From the NCBI RefSeq assembly GCF_001905595.1, contig NZ_LIXI01000001.1, forward strand, positions 1-64,000: a stretch of DNA of 64,000 bases. Direction: 5' to 3'. This stretch comes from Streptomyces sp. CB00316. GTDB taxonomy: Bacteria > Actinomycetota > Actinomycetes > Streptomycetales > Streptomycetaceae. The position numbers and the translations under genes were made by a program. Below are positions 41,517 to 50,300 of the stretch, one piece after another; position 1 is the stretch's first letter, and every line of letters begins with the position of its first letter. The notes under the pieces are model-generated. The model saw only the letters and a list, made by a program, of their open reading frames with translations. It made no database searches and had not been told where the DNA came from.

Positions 41517-44359
41517 CCGACTTCAGCTGTGTGATCACCAGCGGCGGGGACACCGAAGGGGCAGGTGGCGCCGACGCCCTGCGCGCCTCCGTCGCGTCCG
41601 TCCTCGGCCAGTCACTGCGCGGCGCCGAGGCCGTCGTCGTCCTCGCCGCCGGCGTCAGCGCGCCCACCCGCACCGCCGCCCGCGCCCTGGCCGACAGCTC
41701 CCCCGGCCGGGTCCGCCTGATCCGCCCCGACCCGGCCGCCCGCACCACCGGCGCCCTGCGCAACGCGGGCCTGGACGCGGCGACCGGGCGGTACGTCCTG
41801 GTGCTCACCCCTGGCGAGCGCCTCCACCGCCACGCCTGCCGCAACCTCTGGCAGGCGGGCGAGCGCAGCCGCGCCGACCTGGTCGCCGGGCGGTGGAGCC
41901 GGACCGTGGGCGAGGGAGGCAAGGAACAGGAGCCGCCGTGGCAGGACGAGCTGTACGCCCGCTCCCGTACCGTCGCCCGGTTCGCCGACGCACCCGGGCT
42001 CGTCGTCCGGGACGCCCTGGTGACCGGCTTCTGCCTGCGCCGGGAGGCGGCCCGGCGCCACGGGCTGCGGTACGAGGAGGACCTGGCGCACGGCGAGATC
42101 CTCTTCGGCCCCCTCGCCGCCGCGGCCGTCGGCCGGATCGCCCTGGTGCGGCGGCTGATCGTGACCGGCCGGGCCGTACCCGACCGGGCCCGCGACCTCA
42201 CCGCCCTGGTGGAGGCCCACCGCAGGGTCGCCGCCGCCCTGGACGCCCACGGGCTGCCCGCGCTGCGCGAGGAACGGGAGCGGGCCTTCGTACGGGAGCA
42301 TCTGGTGCCGCTGGCCCGCTCCTTCCCCCGGCTCCCCGCCGCCCGCCGCGCCCGCGTCGCAGCCACGGCCGCCCGCGTCCTGACCGCTCCCGTGCCGCGG
42401 GAGCTGCCGCCGCTGGAGCGGGTCGCGGCCACCCTGCTGGCCCGGGGCGACGCGGAGGGCGTCCTGACGGCGGCGTACGCGCTGAGCCGGCCCGTCACCG
42501 TCTGCGCCCCGGTCGTCACGGGCGAGGGCGGGCGGGTGGAGTGGGACGACCGCTGCCCCGTCGACGTCACCGAACTCGGCTACCAGTACCGGGAGTTCGG
42601 CGCGGCCCGGCTGATGAACCGGCTCACCCGCTGCACCGCCGAAGAGGGCCGGCTGCTGCTGGAGGGCCGCCTCGTGCTGCCCCCGCGCACCGCCCCCGAC
42701 GCCCCCTTCACCGCCACCCTGGAGTTCCGGGCCCGGGGCGGGGCGCGCGCCGTCGTGTTCTCGGTGGACGACGTACGCCGCGACGGGAACGGGGTCACTT
42801 GGGGGGCGCGCGCCGATGTCGCCCGCCTCCTGCGCCCCCTCGGCGTCCGCGACACGGCCTGGGACGCGCGGCTGATCCTCGAAGCGGGAGGGATCCGGTC
42901 CGTCAGCGACCTCTTCGCCCCGCAGGACCTGGTGGAAGGGGCGGTACGGTTCACCGCCCGGCCCCGGCTCGGGCAGCTCGCCGGAGACACCTGGGAGCCC
43001 TACATCACCCTCAAGGACCACCTGGCCCTCCGCCTCACCGCCCGCCGCCGCCCGGCCCGGACCACCCGCCGCCTGGTGCGGTACGCCACCCACTTCCGCC
43101 CCGCCCGCAAGGCGAAGCTCCTCGTCCGCGCCCTGCGCAAGCGGCTGGACCGCTACCGCTCCCGGGGCTTCAAGACGGCCGCCTACAACACCTGGCTCAC
43201 CCGCCTCCCCGTGCGCCGGGGCTCCGTCGTCCTCGAGAGCCACATGGGCCGCTGCTACGGCGACAGCCCGCGCGCCCTCCACGAGGAGATCCGCCGCCAG
43301 GGGCTGAAGCTCCGCTCCACCTGGTCCTACGACACATCCCCGGCCGGCTTCCCGGACGACGCCCGCCTGGTACGCCGCTGGTCCTGGCGGTACCTGTGGG
43401 CGCTGGCCCGCGCCGAGTACTGGGTCGACAACCAGGGCTTCCCGCAAGCCCTGCGCAAGCCCGCCCGCACCACCTACCTCCAGACCTGGCACGGCTCCGC
43501 GTACAAGAGGATGGGCTTCGACGAGACCCGCGTACGCCTTCAGGACGCCCTCCAGCGCGAACGCCTCCAGCAGGCCGTCCACCGCTTCGACCACTTCCTC
43601 GTCCGCTCCGAGCACGACGTGGCCACCCTGGCCCGCGCCTACCGCCTCCCCGAGGACCGGCTCCTGCGCACCGGCTACCCGCGCAACGACGCCCTGATCG
43701 CGGAGCGCGCCCGCACCGAGACCGAGGGGCGGCTGCCGCGCCCGCCGCTGGCCGGGGCGCTGGGGATCGACGACCACAGGAAGGTCGTCCTCTACGCGCC
43801 GACGTTCCGGGGCGGCCCGGCGGGCGGGAAACAGGCCAGACGCCGACTGCTCCTGGACGTAAGGGAGTTCGCCGATCGGTTCGGGGACATGTACACCCTC
43901 CTCGTCCGGGCGCACTACCTGGAGGCCGCCCGGCTCCCCGTCTGCCCGCCCGGCACGGTGATCGACGTCTCGCGCCACCACGACGTCAGCGAGGTCCTGG
44001 CCCTGGCCGACGTGCTGGTCACCGACTACTCGTCGATCATGTTCGACTTCGCGCTGCTGGACCGGCCCGTCATCCTGTACGCCCCCGACCTCGACACGTA
44101 CGCCGCCGAGCGCGGCAGCTACTTCGACCTGCGGGAGAAGGCGCCGGGCCCGGTGGTCGCGACGCAGGAGGAACTCTTCGCCGAACTGGCCGAGGTGAAG
44201 AAGTCCGACATCCGGCACGCCCCGCAACGGGCCGCCTTCGCCCAGGAGTTCGGCGCCTACGACCGAGGCGACGCCGCCCGCCGGGTCGTCGCCGCGGTGT
44301 TCTCCCCGCAGGGCGCCTCCCGCACCACCGACCACCACCGCCAGGGGGCCGGCCGATGA
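41513..44359 (+). CDS. TagF-like transferase with a degenerate GT2-like N-terminus
   Basis: 948 residues, start overlapping the previous stop (ATGA). Residues 1-~230 have a GT2-like layout (ASVASVLGQSLRGAEAVVVL; GALRNAGLDAATGRYVLVLTPGE), but where active enzymes carry DxD or DSDD this one has TPGE, so the domain may be structural. A beta-rich module occupies about 330-510. The TagF-like part has TYLQTWHGSAYKRMG (His660), TGYPRND, YAPTFRGG and LVTDYSSIMFDFALLDRP (TDYSS 837-841). WHGxxxK keeps the lysine but has lost the Thr-Pro pair. It is the second gene of a three-gene coupled set. Confidence 0.85.
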   Translation: MTDFSCVITSGGDTEGAGGADALRASVASVLGQSLRGAEAVVVLAAGVSAPTRTAARALADSSPGRVRLIRPDPAARTTGALRNAGLDAATGRYVLVLTPGERLHRHACRNLWQAGERSRADLVAGRWSRTVGEGGKEQEPPWQDELYARSRTVARFADAPGLVVRDALVTGFCLRREAARRHGLRYEEDLAHGEILFGPLAAAAVGRIALVRRLIVTGRAVPDRARDLTALVEAHRRVAAALDAHGLPALREERERAFVREHLVPLARSFPRLPAARRARVAATAARVLTAPVPRELPPLERVAATLLARGDAEGVLTAAYALSRPVTVCAPVVTGEGGRVEWDDRCPVDVTELGYQYREFGAARLMNRLTRCTAEEGRLLLEGRLVLPPRTAPDAPFTATLEFRARGGARAVVFSVDDVRRDGNGVTWGARADVARLLRPLGVRDTAWDARLILEAGGIRSVSDLFAPQDLVEGAVRFTARPRLGQLAGDTWEPYITLKDHLALRLTARRRPARTTRRLVRYATHFRPARKAKLLVRALRKRLDRYRSRGFKTAAYNTWLTRLPVRRGSVVLESHMGRCYGDSPRALHEEIRRQGLKLRSTWSYDTSPAGFPDDARLVRRWSWRYLWALARAEYWVDNQGFPQALRKPARTTYLQTWHGSAYKRMGFDETRVRLQDALQRERLQQAVHRFDHFLVRSEHDVATLARAYRLPEDRLLRTGYPRNDALIAERARTETEGRLPRPPLAGALGIDDHRKVVLYAPTFRGGPAGGKQARRRLLLDVREFADRFGDMYTLLVRAHYLEAARLPVCPPGTVIDVSRHHDVSEVLALADVLVTDYSSIMFDFALLDRPVILYAPDLDTYAAERGSYFDLREKAPGPVVATQEELFAELAEVKKSDIRHAPQRAAFAQEFGAYDRGDAARRVVAAVFSPQGASRTTDHHRQGAGR

Positions 44360-45498
44360 GCCGCGACATCTTCATCGTCTCCAACAGCACCGACGAACTC
44401 GGCGGTGTCACCGCCTGGACGCACCAGACCGCCCGCCTCTTCACCGAGCAGGGCCACCGTGTCCACACCGTCGGCATCCACGCCTCCGACCGGAAGATGG
44501 CCCTGCCCGCCGAGCCCGGCCACCCCGTCACCGCGCTCTACCCGGCCCACCCGCCGACCCCCTGGACGCCCCACGGCATCCGGGACCGCCTCCGAATCCC
44601 CACCCGGCGCCGGGAGGCGGCCCGGGTCGCGGAGAAGCGGCGGGCCGTCGCGCGGCTCTCGGAGCTCTTCGCCGCCGCCCGGCCCGGCGCGGTCGTCGTC
44701 GTCACCCAGGTCTGGGCGATGGAGTGGGTCGGGCAGGCCCACACCACCGGGCTGCGGGTCATCGGGATGAGCCACGAGTCCTACGACTACTCCCGCGCTA
44801 GCCACCGCTACCGCTGGATCAAGAACCACTACAAGGACATCGACCACTGGCTCGTCCTCACCGAGGAGGACGCCGACCGGTGGGCGGGCGACGGCTTCGA
44901 CAACGTCGGCTTCCTCCCCAACGCGCTCGCCCGTCTGCCCCACGTCCCCTCCCCGCGCACCGCGAAGACCGTGGCGAGCATCGGCCGCCTCACCGACCAG
45001 AAGGGCATCGACCTCCTCCTCGACACCTGGGCCCTGGTCGCCCCGCAGCGACCCGACTGGCGGCTGCGCCTGTACGGGACGGGCGAGGACGAGGCGGCGC
45101 TGAAGGCCCGGTGCTCGGACCTCGGACTCGACGGGTCCGTGGAGTGGATGGGCCGTACGGACGACGTGGAGGCGGCCCTCGCGGGCGCCTCCGTCTTCGT
45201 CCAGTCCTCCCGGGGCGAGGGCTTCCCGCTGGCGCTCCTGGAGGCGATGGCCAGCGGGGTGCCGTGCGCCGCCTTCGACTGCGCGCCCGGGGTCCGCGAG
45301 ATCGTCCGGGACGGCGAGGACGGGCTCCTCGCCCCCGCCGGGGACACCGCCGCCCTCGCCGACCGGCTGCTCCGGCTGACCGGCAACCCCCGGCTGCGGG
45401 ACGCGCTGGGGGCCCGGGCACGGTCCGGAGCCCAGCGGTTCTCCGAGCCGGAGGTGGGGCGGCGCTGGGAGGAGCTGTTCGCTTTCCTGGAGCGGTGA
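44356..45498 (+). CDS. Glycosyltransferase family 4
   Basis: 380 residues from ATG 44356, overlapping the previous stop (ATGA). GT-B fold: the N-terminal lobe opens IFIVSNSTDELGGVTAWTHQTARLF, and the C-terminal donor lobe has SIGRLTDQKGIDLLLDTW, LYGTGEDEAAL and the retaining-enzyme E-x7-E motif EGFPLALLEAMASG. It should add a hexose from a nucleotide sugar, cytoplasmically, to the polymer or its lipid-linked primer. It ends 12 bases from a convergent gene with no visible terminator between them. Confidence 0.93.
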   Translation: MSRDIFIVSNSTDELGGVTAWTHQTARLFTEQGHRVHTVGIHASDRKMALPAEPGHPVTALYPAHPPTPWTPHGIRDRLRIPTRRREAARVAEKRRAVARLSELFAAARPGAVVVVTQVWAMEWVGQAHTTGLRVIGMSHESYDYSRASHRYRWIKNHYKDIDHWLVLTEEDADRWAGDGFDNVGFLPNALARLPHVPSPRTAKTVASIGRLTDQKGIDLLLDTWALVAPQRPDWRLRLYGTGEDEAALKARCSDLGLDGSVEWMGRTDDVEAALAGASVFVQSSRGEGFPLALLEAMASGVPCAAFDCAPGVREIVRDGEDGLLAPAGDTAALADRLLRLTGNPRLRDALGARARSGAQRFSEPEVGRRWEELFAFLER

Positions 45499-45510
45499 GT
45501 GGGGGCCAGC

Positions 45511-47751
45511 TCAGCCCTGGGGCACCCGCGCCCCCGCCGGGTTTAGCTGCGCCGGGAGAACCGCCCGCCGGGCGGAGGGCGGGACGGGCAGCGGCAGCCC
45601 GTCCGTCTCCCCGAGGAAGACCCGCCGCACCACGCGCTCGGCCGCGTTCCCGTCGTCGTACGGGCAGAAGCGGGCCCGGAACGCCGCCCGCAGCTGGGTC
45701 GAGCGCGAGCCCCGCCAGTGGTCCGTGGCGAAGATGTCGAACAGCTCGTCCTGACTGCGTGCGACGACGCCGGGAGGGAACGACGTGATGTCGAAGTAGG
45801 TTCCCCGGGCCGCCTCGTACGCCTCGATGTCGTCCAGATGCAGGACCACGGGGCGGTCCAGGCTGACGTAGTCGAACATCAGTGACGCGTAGTCCGTGAT
45901 CAGCGCGTCCGAGGCGAGCGCCGGCGTCTCCAGGGAGGGGTGGCCGGTGACGTCGATGATCCGGCGATGCCCCGTACGGTTGCCGTTGCCGTTGCCGTAG
46001 CCGCTCCGGGTGCGGGGCGCGCGGTCCAGGATCACGAACTGCGGTCCCAGCACCCGGATGAGCTGCTCCAGATCCAGGGCGGGCCGCTGCACGCGGCGGT
46101 AGTCGCGGTGGGCCGGTGCGTACAGGAGGGCCGTGGCGCCCGCCGGGATACCGAGCGTCTCGCGCAGCCGGGCCACGTCGGCGGGCCCGGCGCGGTGGTA
46201 GACGTCGTTGCGCGGGGAGCCGTACTCCAGCGTCGTGTACCCGGACGGGTAGGCCCGCTCCCGTACGAGGGTGGAGTGCGGGTTGGCGGAGAGGGCGAAG
46301 TCCCACCGGTCGACATCGCGCAGCACCTGCTCGAAGTCGGTGTCACGGGCGGCGGCGGGCCGGTCCAGGAGATCGGTGCCGACGGTCCTGAGCGGGGTGC
46401 CGCGGTGGGTCTGGAGGAGGATCTGGCCGCGCCGCTTCACCAGCTGGCGGTCGAAGGCGACGTCGTTCACGAGGTACGTGGAGCGGGCGAGGGCGCTCCA
46501 GTACGCGAAGGTGCCGGGCGCGAGGGTGCGGGTGGCGGGCGGCACGGTGTGGGCGTGGAGGGGGTCGCAGATCCACGCGGTCCGCAGCCCCGGGACCAGG
46601 TCGCGCGCCTTCGCCTCGATCGCGGCCGGGCTGCCCGCGTACGCCCCGCCCCCGTGGGCGGCGAACACCGCGTCCCGGGGGCGCAGCGGCAGCCGGAGCT
46701 GGACGCGGTAGTGCGCCCGGAGCGCCGCGCTCCGCACCGCCCGGCGCAGGGCGGCCGCGCCGCGCCGCAGCCTGTCGCCGATCCGCCGGCTCGCCGCCAG
46801 GGACCGGTAGGTGCGGCGCGCGCCCAGCCGCAGCAGGCCGTGGCGGAGCCGGGTGCGGCGGGGGGCCGGGGCGCCGGGGGTGCGGTAGCGGCGGCAGGAG
46901 GCGGTGGCCCGGCGGAAGAAGGCGGCGCGGCTGGGGTGGGGCAGCCGGTCGGGGGAGGCGTGGACGGCGCAGAAGTGGTCGAGCATCCGGCGGAACAACA
47001 CCGGTCGCCAGAAGTCGAGTTCGGGGCGGGCGTCGAGGAAGGCGAAGACCCGGTCGTACTGGTCGAAGATGTCGAAGTGCTTCTCGCTGGTGGTGGAGAG
47101 GATGTTGCCGCGCCGCCGCTGCCGGTAGGAGACGCAGACCGCGTCCAGGACCGCGATCGACCCGGCGGACATCAGCACCGGGTAGGTCCAGGGGGTGTCC
47201 TCGTAGTAGCCGGGCGGGAAGGTGAACCCCTCGGCCTCGACGAAGGAACGGCGGTACGCCTTGTTCCAGACCACCATGAGGAGGTGGAGCAGCTCGGGGC
47301 GGTCGGCCAGCCGGAAGGAGGCGGGGCCGCGCTCGTCGAGCCGGTCCGCGAGGACGTTGCGTACGCTCCGGCCCGACCAGTACGTCCGCGCGTAGTCGTA
47401 CATCAGGACATCGGGGTCGCCGGTCGCCCCGATCCGGTCGGCGATGGCCTGGAGGGACTTCGGGAGGAGGGTGTCGTCACCGTCCAGGAAGATCAGGTAG
47501 TCGCCGCTCGCCCGTTCCATACCCGCGTTGCGGGCCGGTCCGAGGCCGGAGTTGCGGGGGAGGTGGAGCGCGGTGACGCGGGGGTCGCGGCGGGCGTACT
47601 CGTCGGCGATCGGGCCACAGGCGTCCGGGGAGCAGTCGTCGACCACGACGATCTCGAAGTCCTCGAAGGACTGGCTCAGCACGGAATCCAGACACGCGTG
47701 CAGATACGCCTGGACCCGGAAGGCGGGCACGATGACAGTGAACCGGGGCAC
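45511..47751 (-). CDS. GT2 glycosyltransferase fused to a TagF-like domain with His-to-Arg change
   Basis: 746 residues from GTG 47751 (PRFTVIVPAFRVQAYLHACL, the usual opening); the frame is open to 47793. The GT2 domain has VVVDDCSPDACG and FLDGDDTL. A basic arginine-rich bridge (~300-370) leads into the TagF-like domain: LLQTHRGTPLRTVG, YGSPRNDVY, YAPAHRDY and LITDYASLMFDYVSLDRP. At the position of the WHG histidine the codon is CGC, Arg450, and TDYSS is TDYAS. A Gly-Asn repeat (GYGNGNGN) interrupts the domain. Closest in style to the 395-residue protein at 34881. Polymer modification rather than elongation is possible. Confidence 0.85.
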   Translation of the reverse strand: MPRFTVIVPAFRVQAYLHACLDSVLSQSFEDFEIVVVDDCSPDACGPIADEYARRDPRVTALHLPRNSGLGPARNAGMERASGDYLIFLDGDDTLLPKSLQAIADRIGATGDPDVLMYDYARTYWSGRSVRNVLADRLDERGPASFRLADRPELLHLLMVVWNKAYRRSFVEAEGFTFPPGYYEDTPWTYPVLMSAGSIAVLDAVCVSYRQRRRGNILSTTSEKHFDIFDQYDRVFAFLDARPELDFWRPVLFRRMLDHFCAVHASPDRLPHPSRAAFFRRATASCRRYRTPGAPAPRRTRLRHGLLRLGARRTYRSLAASRRIGDRLRRGAAALRRAVRSAALRAHYRVQLRLPLRPRDAVFAAHGGGAYAGSPAAIEAKARDLVPGLRTAWICDPLHAHTVPPATRTLAPGTFAYWSALARSTYLVNDVAFDRQLVKRRGQILLQTHRGTPLRTVGTDLLDRPAAARDTDFEQVLRDVDRWDFALSANPHSTLVRERAYPSGYTTLEYGSPRNDVYHRAGPADVARLRETLGIPAGATALLYAPAHRDYRRVQRPALDLEQLIRVLGPQFVILDRAPRTRSGYGNGNGNRTGHRRIIDVTGHPSLETPALASDALITDYASLMFDYVSLDRPVVLHLDDIEAYEAARGTYFDITSFPPGVVARSQDELFDIFATDHWRGSRSTQLRAAFRARFCPYDDGNAAERVVRRVFLGETDGLPLPVPPSARRAVLPAQLNPAGARVPQG

Positions 47752-47850
47752 TACACATCCATGGGTCGTTCGCGGGAACCAGGTGGCCCGCAAACGTCGG
47801 ATGGAATGACAGGGTTACGCCGGGCGTGGCATTTGGGCGAAGTGCGCGCC

Positions 47851-47884
47851 GAAACGGCCCGGTTCCGGGGGACCGGGCCGTTTC
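47851..47884 (-). terminator. Terminator hairpin after the sugar ABC operon
   Basis: A perfect 13-bp stem (GAAACGGCCCGGT 47851-47863, ACCGGGCCGTTTC 47872-47884) with an eight-base loop, 54 bases past the stop of the last permease gene. It also shields the following GT2-TagF gene from read-through. Confidence 0.8.
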
Positions 47885-47937
47885 GGGTTGACGTACGGCT
47901 TTACGTGCCGTCGTACGTGAGGGTGGTGCTACGGGTG

Positions 47938-48816
47938 TTACTTGACCGCCCCCGCCATGACGCCCGAGACGAACTGCCGCTGGAAGGCGAAGAACACCAC
48001 CAGTGGGATCACCATCGACACGAAGGCGCCGGGCGCCAGGACGTCGATGTTGTTGCCGAACTGGCGTACCTGCTGCTGGAGCGCCACGGTGATCGGCGGC
48101 GAGTCGGAGCCCGCGAAGATCAGTGCCACCAGCATGTCGTTCCACACCCACAGGAACTGGAAGATCCCGAGCGAGGCGATCGCCGGACCGCCCAGCGGCA
48201 TCACGACCCGGGTGAAGAGACGGATCTCGCCCGCCCCGTCGAGCCGTGCGGCCTCCAGCAGTTCGCGCGGGATCTCCGCGAAGAAGTTCCGCAGCAGGAA
48301 GATCGCGAACGGCAGCCCGAAGGCCGTGTGGAAGAGGACCACCCCGAGCGTCGTCTCGAAGATCCCGATGGTGCCGAAGAGTTCGGAGACCGGGATCAGG
48401 GCGACCTGGACGGGGACCACGAGCAATCCGACGACCAGCAGGAACCACCAGTCGCGGCCGGGGAAGTCCATCCAGGCGAAGGCGTACCCGGCGAGTGAAC
48501 CGATCACCACCACCAGGACGGTGGACGGCACGGTGATCATGATCGTGCTGAGGAGGGATCCGGTGATCGTCGAATTGTCCAGCAGCCGCTGGTAGTTGTC
48601 GAAGGTCAGCTCGGAGGGAGCGGTGAAGACCTTCCACCAGCCGGTGGCCGCGATGTCCGCGGGTCCGCGGAGCGAGGAGAGGAAGAGGCCGATCGTCGGC
48701 ATGATCCAGAACAGAGCGACCAGGATCAGGAAGACCCGCATCACCCCGCCGCCGAGGCGCGCCGCGATCCGGGCGCCGAGGGACTGCTCGGCCTTGAGTC
48801 TCGTGGGCGTACTCAT
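47938..48816 (-). CDS. Carbohydrate ABC transporter permease, MalG-like
   Basis: 292 residues from ATG 48816, with AAGGAGG seven bases upstream. Six hydrophobic helices, and the cytoplasmic EAA loop ELLEAARLDGAGEIRLFTRVVMPLGGP that docks the ATPase. It is the third gene of a binding protein-permease-permease operon for an oligosaccharide or sugar. No ATPase gene is present; Streptomyces sugar importers generally share the ATPase MsiK. The ribosome site and start codon lie in a 37-base duplicate of the end of the upstream permease gene. Confidence 0.93.
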   Translation of the reverse strand: MSTPTRLKAEQSLGARIAARLGGGVMRVFLILVALFWIMPTIGLFLSSLRGPADIAATGWWKVFTAPSELTFDNYQRLLDNSTITGSLLSTIMITVPSTVLVVVIGSLAGYAFAWMDFPGRDWWFLLVVGLLVVPVQVALIPVSELFGTIGIFETTLGVVLFHTAFGLPFAIFLLRNFFAEIPRELLEAARLDGAGEIRLFTRVVMPLGGPAIASLGIFQFLWVWNDMLVALIFAGSDSPPITVALQQQVRQFGNNIDVLAPGAFVSMVIPLVVFFAFQRQFVSGVMAGAVK

Positions 48817-48953
48817 CGCCGCGCCTCCTTCCGCATCCGCCGGACATTGCTGTGTCTTCCCGGGGGGCGACCCCCGGGCCCCCGGCCGGGAGGTGCCGCG
48901 GGGTGGGCCAGGTTTGTCATCGCCGCGCCTCCTTCCGCATCCGCCGGACATTG
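48813..48953. repeat. 37-base direct duplication spanning the permease gene junction
   Basis: Bases 48813-48849 and 48917-48953 are identical over 37 bases, 104 bases apart. Each copy (minus strand) encodes the last residues FNVRRMRKEARR-stop of the MalF-like permease minus the first, including AAGGAGG and an ATGA. The left copy supplies the ribosome site and ATG of the MalG-like gene. The 67 bases between them contain an 8-bp GC hairpin (CCCGGGGG 48859-48866, CCCCCGGG 48871-48878). Confidence 0.85.
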
Positions 48954-50296
48954 AAGAGCATCACCGGCAGCACCAGCAGCAGCAGGAGCACCGCGATGGC
49001 GCTGCCGACGCCCAGGTCGGCGTCCGTGCCGAACGAGGACCGGTACAGCTGGAGGGCCAGGACGTTGGCGTCGTCCTGGCTGGAGCCCGGCGCGATGATG
49101 AAGACCAGGTCGAAGACCTTCAGCACGTTGATCATCAACGTCACCAGCACCACCGCCAGGACCGGGGCCAGCATCGGCACGGTGATCCTTCGGAACACCT
49201 GCCACTCGTTGGCGCCGTCCACCCGCGCGGCCTCGAGGAGCTCGCGCGGCAGACCGGCCAGACCGGCCGCGATCAGCACCATCGCGAACCCCGCCCACAT
49301 CCACACGTAACTCCCGATGATCCCGGGCGTCACGAGGGACGGGCCGAGCCAGTCGACGCCGTTGTAGGGCTCGCGGAAGTTGTCGGCGGGCAGGCGCAGT
49401 TGGGCCCCGTCCGCCGATGCGGGCAGGGTGAACACCCCGTCGGCCCCGGCGGTCGCGGTGGCGACGACCTTGCCGTCCCTGACCGCCTCGACCTTCAGGC
49501 CCTTCAGGCCCAGCTCCTCCGGGTCGACGACATTGGGCTTACCACCGCCGCCCCGGGTGAAGTCCAGCCAGGCCGTGCCGGTGATCTGGTCCCCGTCCGC
49601 CGCCGGGGCCGCCTTCGCCGGGCGGGCGTCGCCGGGCATCTTGGCCGGGGCGACGCCGACCAGCGGCACCTGGACGGCTTCGCCGACCCGTACCGGCTCC
49701 TTGGAGACGTACGATCCGCCCTCACCCTTCTCCAGCGGGTGCACGGGCAGGGGGCGCGCCTTGGGGAAGCCGGCCGACTCGTTGAACGTGTCGTGCACGC
49801 TCACCGCGACGGCGTTGGCCACCCCGCGCTCGGGCGCCTGGTCGTAGACGAGGCGGAAGATGATGCCCGCCGCCAGCATCGAGATCGCCATCGGCATGAA
49901 GACGATCAGCTTGAACGCCGTACCCCAGCGGATCCGTTCGGTCAGGACGGCGAAGATCAGGCCGAGCGCGGTGGCGACGGTCGGGGCGAACACCACCCAG
50001 ATCGCGTTGTTCTTCACCGCGGTCAGGATCGTGTCGTCGGTGAAGAGCGTCTTGTAGTTGTCGATCCCGGCGAAGCCCGTGCCGGCCTGGTCGAAGAACG
50101 ACCGGTAGACCGAGTAGCCGATCGGATAGAGCACCAGCGCGCCGAGCAGCACCAGCGCGGGCAGCAGGAACGCCGCCGCGATGACGCGGCGGGTGCCGGT
50201 CACGCTCCTGCCCGCGGGCTTCGGTGACGGGCGCGGGTCCGTGTCCGCGGAGGCGGAGGGCGCCGGACCGGCGCCCTCCGTGTTCGTGGTGGCCAC
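48917..50296 (-). CDS. Carbohydrate ABC transporter permease, MalF-like, with a large periplasmic insert
   Basis: 459 residues from GTG 50296. The first helix (VIAAAFLLPALVLLGALVLYPIGY) starts near residue 38. After three helices, a ~150-residue extracytoplasmic segment intervenes (from DQAPERGVANAV to NFREPYNGVDWLGP), including a beta-rich piece with GTAWLDFTRGGGG. This placement resembles the P2 loop of E. coli MalF. The EAA loop is ELLEAARVDGANEWQVFRRITVPML. The gene starts 5 bases after the binding-protein stop. Translation of the next gene is uncoupled by the duplication described separately. Confidence 0.92.
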   Translation of the reverse strand: MATTNTEGAGPAPSASADTDPRPSPKPAGRSVTGTRRVIAAAFLLPALVLLGALVLYPIGYSVYRSFFDQAGTGFAGIDNYKTLFTDDTILTAVKNNAIWVVFAPTVATALGLIFAVLTERIRWGTAFKLIVFMPMAISMLAAGIIFRLVYDQAPERGVANAVAVSVHDTFNESAGFPKARPLPVHPLEKGEGGSYVSKEPVRVGEAVQVPLVGVAPAKMPGDARPAKAAPAADGDQITGTAWLDFTRGGGGKPNVVDPEELGLKGLKVEAVRDGKVVATATAGADGVFTLPASADGAQLRLPADNFREPYNGVDWLGPSLVTPGIIGSYVWMWAGFAMVLIAAGLAGLPRELLEAARVDGANEWQVFRRITVPMLAPVLAVVLVTLMINVLKVFDLVFIIAPGSSQDDANVLALQLYRSSFGTDADLGVGSAIAVLLLLLVLPVMLFNVRRMRKEARR

Positions 50297-50300
50297 CGCG

